Positions 6,137 through 9,947 of a stretch of DNA of 9,947 nt are shown here, piece by piece. A program made the position numbers and the translations under genes. Every line of letters begins with the position of its first letter. Positions within the stretch are counted from its first letter, which is position 1. The notes beneath the pieces are model-generated. The model had not been told where the DNA came from. It did not search any database and saw nothing but the letters and a program-made list of their open reading frames with translations. This DNA is from Akkermansia sp. (GTDB lineage: Bacteria > Verrucomicrobiota > Verrucomicrobiia > Verrucomicrobiales > Akkermansiaceae), in assembly GCA_020047775.1 (NCBI GenBank), contig JAIFNK010000108.1, forward strand, positions 1-9,947, in the 5' to 3' direction.

Positions 6137-6173
6137 TTGACAAATCCATCCCCGTGAGACACCATTGTCTCAC
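6137..6173 (+). promoter_or_regulatory. Promoter/operator of the Phd-PIN toxin-antitoxin operon
   Basis: A perfect inverted repeat, GTGAGACA (6154-6161) and TGTCTCAC (6166-6173) separated by 4 bases, ends one base before the antitoxin ATG. A consensus -35 hexamer TTGACA lies at 6137-6142, and the palindrome covers where the -10 would be (about 6159-6168), though no good -10 is visible. This is the layout expected for autorepression by the antitoxin or the toxin-antitoxin complex. In RNA the palindrome would form an 8-bp hairpin against the start codon. A second smaller palindrome, ATTTGaCAAAT (6135-6145), overlaps the -35. The preceding bases 6031-6134 hold no gene that I can see. Confidence 0.6.
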
Positions 6174-6174
6174 A

Positions 6175-6420
6175 ATGAAAACTGCGACGATTCGCGACTT
6201 GCGCAATTCGTTCCCCACGGTGGCGAGATGGATCGAAGAAGGCGAGTGCGTGGAAATCACCCGGTCCGGCAAGCCGTTTGCAAGACTGGCTCCCATTCAG
6301 CACGAACGCGCCGCACCGGTCGCAATGCCGGATTTCCTCGCCCGCATGAAGGAACATTTCCCAAATGAAACCGTCGGCTCGGCGGGTCCGGTGGTGAGCT
6401 ACGACCGCGGCGACCGATGA
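6175..6420 (+). CDS. Phd/YefM-family antitoxin, 81 aa
   Basis: The N-terminal half (MKTATIRDLRNSFPTVARWI, then EEGECVEITRSGKPFARLAP) is the Phd/YefM (VapB-type) DNA-binding domain: strand, the helix 'RDLRNSFPTVARWIEEG', then 'EITRSGKPFARL'. The C-terminal part (about 45-81) would be the tail that wraps and inhibits the toxin. It should neutralise the PIN toxin encoded next and repress the operon through the adjacent palindrome. I chose ATG 6175 rather than the in-frame GTG at 6154 because the family starts at 'MKTAxxRDL' and because the GTG is the first half of the operator palindrome. There is no Shine-Dalgarno sequence between palindrome and start. Its stop overlaps the toxin start as ATGA. 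Confidence 0.87.
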   Translation: MKTATIRDLRNSFPTVARWIEEGECVEITRSGKPFARLAPIQHERAAPVAMPDFLARMKEHFPNETVGSAGPVVSYDRGDR

Positions 6421-6851
6421 AAGTCTATGCGGATACCGGTTTCGTCGTCTCACTCTACAAGGCGGAAACCACCAGCCCGTCGGCAGCCGCGATGATGGGC
6501 CGCCTGCAGGGGTCCGTATGGCTTTCGCCCCTGGGCGAACTGGAGCTTCACAACGCCTTCCAACTTTCCATCTTCCGCAGCGAGATCGACACCGCCGCCG
6601 CCACCTGCAAGAAACAACTCTTCGCCGCCGATCTGGCAAATGGCGTTTTTGTCATCCTTCCCATCCCGGCCACCGTACTCTATCCGAAGGCCATCGAACT
6701 GGCGGAACGCCACAGTGCGACCCTGGGCACACGCAGCTTGGACCTCATGCATGTCGCCGCCGCGTTGATTCTCGAGGCCGATCTCTTCCTCAGTTTCGAC
6801 GAGCGCCAGAGAAAAGCCGCGCAGACGGAGGGATTGGCGGTGGCACCTTGA
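6417..6851 (+). CDS. vapC: PIN-domain (VapC-like) ribonuclease toxin, 144 aa
   Basis: The PIN fold is recognisable from its acidic residues: D6 in MKVYADTGFVVSLYK, E41/E43 in SPLGELELHNAF, D109 in TRSLDLMHVAAAL and D128 in FLSFDERQ. These coordinate metal for RNA cleavage; VapC proteins cut tRNA or rRNA. The length is typical of the family (about 130-145). The gene overlaps the antitoxin by 4 bases (ATGA at 6417-6420), consistent with coupled translation. All catalytic positions are present, so it appears active. The C-terminus (QTEGLAVAP) matches the usual 'A...GL.V.P' end of VapC proteins. It converges on the minus-strand lipoprotein gene, with 13 bases between stops and no clear terminator. 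Confidence 0.88.
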   Translation: MKVYADTGFVVSLYKAETTSPSAAAMMGRLQGSVWLSPLGELELHNAFQLSIFRSEIDTAAATCKKQLFAADLANGVFVILPIPATVLYPKAIELAERHSATLGTRSLDLMHVAAALILEADLFLSFDERQRKAAQTEGLAVAP

Positions 6852-6864
6852 AATGGAGCTGCGG

Positions 6865-7302
6865 CTATCCCTCGGGGGCGTAGATGACAACGACGATTCC
6901 GGTGCCGTCGGTTGAAGAATAGGTCTCATAGTGCCCTGAATTCTGCCTGAAAAACTTCACTTCGTTTCCAAGCAGCTTCTGGATTTCACTGAAAAATGAC
7001 CGGCCCTCGGGATAGACTCCCAGAAACGCTGTTTGCTCGAGAAGATCGTGATTGGAGCTGACAATCGCTCCACTGCCGACGGCGATCTTAGTGGAAACCG
7101 GAGCAGTGGAAATCTTGCCGCGAATGTGGAAATACTTGCAATACCGCGCGCCCTCCAACCGCTCCCCCGTCGTCACCTGGTCGATGCGTTCGAAACGGAT
7201 TTCACCGGGAAGATCGGCCACATTGAATGTATAATCTTTGGGATCAACTCTTTTGGAGCAGCCTAACGAGCATAGAATCAAAAGAGTCAGAAAATGCTTC
7301 AC
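6865..7302 (-). CDS. Putative lipoprotein of unknown function, 145 aa
   Basis: I do not recognise this protein. The N-terminus MKHFLTLLILCSLGCSKRVD is a short signal peptide with a lipoprotein-like cleavage site before C15 (S-L-G-C, then Ser at +2), so it is probably exported and lipid-anchored. The mature part (about 130 aa) has alternating polar and hydrophobic strands, no cysteines beyond C54 (GARYCKYF), and no catalytic motif that I can see. The start is GTG 7302, the only start that gives the signal peptide; a TAAAAT hexamer (7325-7320) could be a -10, but no -35 fits. It lies 40 bases after proA on the same strand and could be its distal operon member. Its base composition is visibly more AT-rich than the flanking genes, which suggests separate ancestry or weak selection. 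Confidence 0.7.
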   Translation of the reverse strand: MKHFLTLLILCSLGCSKRVDPKDYTFNVADLPGEIRFERIDQVTTGERLEGARYCKYFHIRGKISTAPVSTKIAVGSGAIVSSNHDLLEQTAFLGVYPEGRSFFSEIQKLLGNEVKFFRQNSGHYETYSSTDGTGIVVVIYAPEG

Positions 7303-7342
7303 GATGAGAATAGAGTCAGATTTTACAATTGTCAGACCGATG

Positions 7343-8590
7343 CTACCCCTTCACCTGTCCATTCCCTCTAACACGGTATTGGTAACTTGTAAGCTCGCGC
7401 AGGCCCATTGGCCCGCGGGCGTGCAGCTTGTCGGTGGAGATGCCGATTTCCGCGCCGAAGCCGAACTCGCCGCCGTCGGCGAAGCGGGTGGAGACGTTGT
7501 GGAACACGCAGGCGGAATCCACCTCGCGCAGAAACCGCTCCGCCGCCGCCGCGTCGCGGGTGACGATGACGTCGGTGTGGTGCGAGCCGTAGCGGTTGAT
7601 GTGGGAAACGGCGTCTTCCAGCGAGTCCACGATTTTGATGGAGAGGATGAGGTCGAGGTATTCCGTGCTCCAGTCTTCTTCCGTGGCGGAAATAACGTCT
7701 GCTAGAATGGCGCGGGTCCGCTCACAGCCGCGGAGTTCGACGCCTTTCGCACTCAAGGCGGCGGCGACTTTGGGCAGGAACGCGGCGGCGATGTCGCGGT
7801 GAACCAGCAGGGTTTCCAGCGCGTTGCAGACCCCACATTTGTGGGTCTTGGAATTGACCGTTAGGGAAACCGCCATTTCCTGGTCCGCGTCCTTGTCGGC
7901 GAAGAGGTGGCAGATGCCGTCGTAATGTTTGATGACCGGCATGCGGGCGAGCGAGACGACCGTCTCGATGAGCCCCTTGCCGCCGCGCGGGATGATGAGG
8001 TCGAGCCACTTGTCCATGCCAGCGAGCACGGCCACACTTTCCCGGTCGGTGAAGGGGATGAGCTGGATGGCGTGGTCGGGTGCGCCGGCCTGCGCGAGCG
8101 CCGCGGCGATGGCGCGGTTCGAGTGGATCGCCTCGCTGCCGCCGCGGAGGATGGTGGCGTTGCCGGTTTTGAAACACAGCACGGCGGCGTCCGCAGTGAC
8201 GTTAGGCCGGCTTTCGTAGATGATGCCGATGGTGCCGATGGGCACGCGGACCTGCTCGATGCGGATGCCGTTAGGACGTTCCCACGCATCGAGCACCTGG
8301 CCGACGGGATCGGGCAGCGTGGCCACCTGGTCAATGCCGGCGGCCATCGCTTCGATGCGTATTTCATCCAGCATCAACCGGTCGAGCATGGCGGTGGAAA
8401 GCCCCTTTTCCTGGCCGGCGGCGAGGTCCAATGCATTTGCGGCGAGCAATTCCGGCGTTGCCTTGCGGACGGCGGCGGCCATGGCGCGGAGGATCGCGTT
8501 TTTCTCATCGGAAGTGAGCTGGGCGAGCTTGTAAGCTGCCGCGCGGGCCTGTCGGCCCATTTGGTGGATCGTTTCCTGAAGATTGGACAT
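7343..8590 (-). CDS. proA: Glutamate-5-semialdehyde dehydrogenase (gamma-glutamyl phosphate reductase)
   Basis: ProA catalyses the second step of proline synthesis from glutamate, the NADPH-dependent reduction of gamma-glutamyl phosphate to glutamate-5-semialdehyde, in the cytoplasm. The 415-aa protein is full length (about 417 in E. coli). Family motifs run in order: VPIGTIGIIYESRPNVT (116-132), TGNATILRGGSEA (142-154), DLIIPRGGKGLI (197-208), HYDGICHLFAD (222-232), and KTHKCGVCNALET with catalytic C255 (248-260). The C-terminal half has YGSHHTDVIVT (334-344) and GEFGFGAEIGISTDKLHARGPMGL (374-397). The frame stays open upstream to 8737, but ATG 8590 (MSNLQETIHQMGRQA) is the start that fits the family; the extra 49 codons look like non-coding spacer. 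No Shine-Dalgarno sequence is present. It follows the DUF2256 gene by 44 bases. The kinase partner gene proB is not in the window. Confidence 0.96.
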   Translation of the reverse strand: MSNLQETIHQMGRQARAAAYKLAQLTSDEKNAILRAMAAAVRKATPELLAANALDLAAGQEKGLSTAMLDRLMLDEIRIEAMAAGIDQVATLPDPVGQVLDAWERPNGIRIEQVRVPIGTIGIIYESRPNVTADAAVLCFKTGNATILRGGSEAIHSNRAIAAALAQAGAPDHAIQLIPFTDRESVAVLAGMDKWLDLIIPRGGKGLIETVVSLARMPVIKHYDGICHLFADKDADQEMAVSLTVNSKTHKCGVCNALETLLVHRDIAAAFLPKVAAALSAKGVELRGCERTRAILADVISATEEDWSTEYLDLILSIKIVDSLEDAVSHINRYGSHHTDVIVTRDAAAAERFLREVDSACVFHNVSTRFADGGEFGFGAEIGISTDKLHARGPMGLRELTSYQYRVRGNGQVKG

Positions 8591-8634
8591 GGGCAAGGGA
8601 ATGTCCGGCGAAGGTAATGGCCGCTGCTTCCGAC

Positions 8635-8805
8635 TCAAGGGCAATCCCGAATCCCCCGGCGGCAGGCATCGCTGCAGTAGCGGACATTTTCCCAGTCCCG
8701 TGCCCATTTTTTCCGCCAGGTGAAGGGCCGGCGGCATTGAAGGCAGATCTTTGCCGGGAGGTTTTGTTTTTTCACGCCGTTCATGGAGGTCCGCCCGGGG
8801 GTCAT
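8635..8805 (-). CDS. DUF2256 family small zinc-ribbon-like protein, 56 aa
   Basis: The conserved block is [20 protein letters not shown], then [20 protein letters not shown], with cysteines at residues 21, 24, 44 and 48 (C-x2-C...C-x3-C), a probable zinc site. 'K.C..C.RPF.WRKKW...W..V.YCS..CR' is the DUF2256 pattern; the function of the family is unknown to me. ATG 8805 overlaps the stop codon of the upstream oxidoreductase as ATGA, which supports it as the start; an internal ATG at 8784 ([10 protein letters not shown]) would also keep the whole domain. The frame is open much further upstream, but that part is an out-of-frame shadow of the oxidoreductase. The overlap suggests coupled translation and a functional link with the FAD enzyme. 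From memory, DUF2256 genes often sit near photolyase/cryptochrome and flavin-enzyme genes, but I could not check this. Confidence 0.85.
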   Translation of the reverse strand: MTPGRTSMNGVKKQNLPAKICLQCRRPFTWRKKWARDWENVRYCSDACRRGIRDCP

Positions 8806-9947
8806 CGCGGATTCAGGATCGCATCCGCGGTTTTCAGCCCGGAGCTGATCGCGCCTTCGATGGATGCGCTCCAGAGGTGATCCCCGCAGACATAAACGCC
8901 CGCTTGCTTGCGAAAACCCGGACCTGTCAGACCGGTGCCGGGCGGCTGTCCGGGAAGCGCATGCTCGATTTGATAGGTGCGGAGGTGCCGCCATTCGCGC
9001 ACCTTGCTGCCGAACCAAGCTTCCAGTTCGGCCACGACCTGCGATTCCAAGTCCATGGTCCCCGCGGATCCCACGATACTAACGGAGATCAATGCCTGGC
9101 CCGGGGGTGCATAGTCCGGCGCGGGATCGGATGGGATGCACACGTTGTTCACCAAGCCGGAACCCGTGCCATTGAGGGCGATGATCGATTCGCGCAAGGG
9201 CGAGCAAGGCGCGGCGAAATACAAACAGGTGACGGATCGCCAGGCGGGCTCCGCAGTCCCGGCCGCCGCGGTCAGTCGTGCGGCGGTCGTCGCATCCGTG
9301 GCGACGACCACGGCATCGCCCTGGATTTGCTCGCCGGAAGCGAGGGTGATGCTTCCCGGTCCGACCTCCGTGACCGGGGTCCCGAGACGGATGGTTTCCG
9401 GTGGCAGGCGGGAGGCCAACTGGCGCGGAATTTCCCCCATCCCCTTTGCCGGAAGGGTGGCGCTTCCCTGTGAGAACATCTTGAAGGTGAATTCAAACAT
9501 CCGGCTTGAAGTCTGCAGCTCCCGTTCGAGAAAAATACCGCCGTAAAACGAGCGGAAAAACCCATCGATCATCCGCGGGGAAAATCCCGCCCGCATGAGA
9601 TAACTCTCCGTGGTCATGTCCTCGTGCCCGGCGATTGCCGCGATGCTGCGGCGCATCAACCGCCATCTCAGCGCTGCCACGCGCAGCTTGTCAGCGATCG
9701 ACCCCACCGGCGCGAGGGCGCTTTCCACCAGATGACGCGGCTCACGGAAGACATCCATGAGCCGCCGCAGTCCGGATGTCTGATAGATCAACGCGCCGGG
9801 TTTGAACGCGCGCAGGTCCAGGCTTTCAAGATCCAACAGATTTCCAGCTTCCGGGTAGGCGTCGAGAAACACCTGGAACCCGCGATCCAGTAGAAATCCT
9901 TCCGTCCGATCCGTCCTGACCCGACCGCCGACGCCGTCGCTTCCTTC
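8802..9947 (-). CDS. FAD-dependent oxidoreductase, amine-oxidase/phytoene-desaturase-like, N-terminus cut by window edge
   Basis: The frame is open to base 9947, so 381 residues are visible and the N-terminal Rossmann start (GxGxxG) lies outside. The first visible residues [20 protein letters not shown] and [13 protein letters not shown] are the region after the dinucleotide fold, including the conserved 'GGRxxT' motif of the amine oxidase/desaturase superfamily. The C-terminus has [20 protein letters not shown] then GLKTADAIL, the second FAD contact ('GD...S.EGA..SG..AA'). A middle '[40 protein letters not shown]' stretch is the substrate-domain/active-site border. An apparent GTG start at 9872 is internal, because homology continues upstream of it. 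The stop overlaps the DUF2256 start by 4 bases. The substrate is unknown; it could act on an isoprenoid, lipid or amine. Confidence 0.88.
   Translation of the reverse strand, partial: EGSDGVGGRVRTDRTEGFLLDRGFQVFLDAYPEAGNLLDLESLDLRAFKPGALIYQTSGLRRLMDVFREPRHLVESALAPVGSIADKLRVAALRWRLMRRSIAAIAGHEDMTTESYLMRAGFSPRMIDGFFRSFYGGIFLERELQTSSRMFEFTFKMFSQGSATLPAKGMGEIPRQLASRLPPETIRLGTPVTEVGPGSITLASGEQIQGDAVVVATDATTAARLTAAAGTAEPAWRSVTCLYFAAPCSPLRESIIALNGTGSGLVNNVCIPSDPAPDYAPPGQALISVSIVGSAGTMDLESQVVAELEAWFGSKVREWRHLRTYQIEHALPGQPPGTGLTGPGFRKQAGVYVCGDHLWSASIEGAISSGLKTADAILNPR

Noticed and set aside
6113..6147. GGATTTG...CAAATCC inverted repeat upstream of the toxin-antitoxin promoter
   Set aside because: The 7-bp arms are 21 bases apart with no further support. 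The strong palindrome at 6154-6173 explains regulation better.
7907..8617. A 236-codon plus-strand frame opposite proA
   Set aside because: proA on the other strand is full length with all family motifs; the mirror frame has none.
8591..8737. A longer proA start at 8737 adding 49 residues
   Set aside because: The extra sequence is Pro/Leu/Arg-rich, overlaps the DUF2256 gene in another frame, and the family start fits ATG 8590.

Overview
The window is GC-rich, densely coded chromosomal DNA from a Gram-negative-type bacterium: it has a lipoprotein-like signal, pilus or type II secretion motor genes and an Opp/Dpp-type ABC ATPase. A GxxExxY-family gene bracketed by 'ttccgtgtattccgtg...ctctgtgg' repeats, together with a near absence of Shine-Dalgarno sequences, reminds me of Verrucomicrobia and related PVC bacteria. 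That placement is an inference from memory and was not tested.

Layout, left to right. (1) 1-510 (+): the C-terminal 169 residues of an alpha-glucan phosphorylase, cut by the left edge. (2) 511-1502: an accessory patch. It holds a decayed, internally deleted fragment of a type I restriction subunit gene (hsdR), then an intact 120-aa GxxExxY protein with a copy of a 9-bp-period repeat just before it and two longer, hairpin-forming copies just after it. (3) 1503-4950 (-): a type IV pilus / type II secretion pair, the motor ATPase (PilB/GspE) and the inner-membrane platform protein (PilC/GspF), with a complete hicBA toxin-antitoxin cassette lodged between them. The 59-aa HicA toxin is below usual ORF length cut-offs. 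(4) 5230-6030 (+): a stand-alone OppF/DppF-type ATPase with no permease next to it. (5) 6137-6851 (+): a Phd/YefM antitoxin and PIN-domain toxin pair, preceded by a perfect 8-bp inverted repeat that looks like the autoregulatory operator. (6) 6865-7302 (-): an unrecognised putative lipoprotein, lower in GC than its neighbours. (7) 7343-9947 (-): a run of three genes transcribed leftward, an FAD-dependent amine-oxidase-like protein cut by the right edge, a 56-aa DUF2256 zinc-ribbon protein overlapping it by ATGA, then proA (proline biosynthesis).

Housekeeping functions (glycogen breakdown, pilus or secretion motor, peptide import, proline synthesis) alternate with small selfish or defence-related pieces: the hsdR relic, GxxExxY with its repeats, HicBA, and Phd/PIN. 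The toxin-antitoxin pairs and the DUF2256 junction all use 4-bp ATGA stop/start overlaps, which points to translational coupling. I found no wholly new multi-gene system. The least explained structure is the repeat family around the GxxExxY gene.
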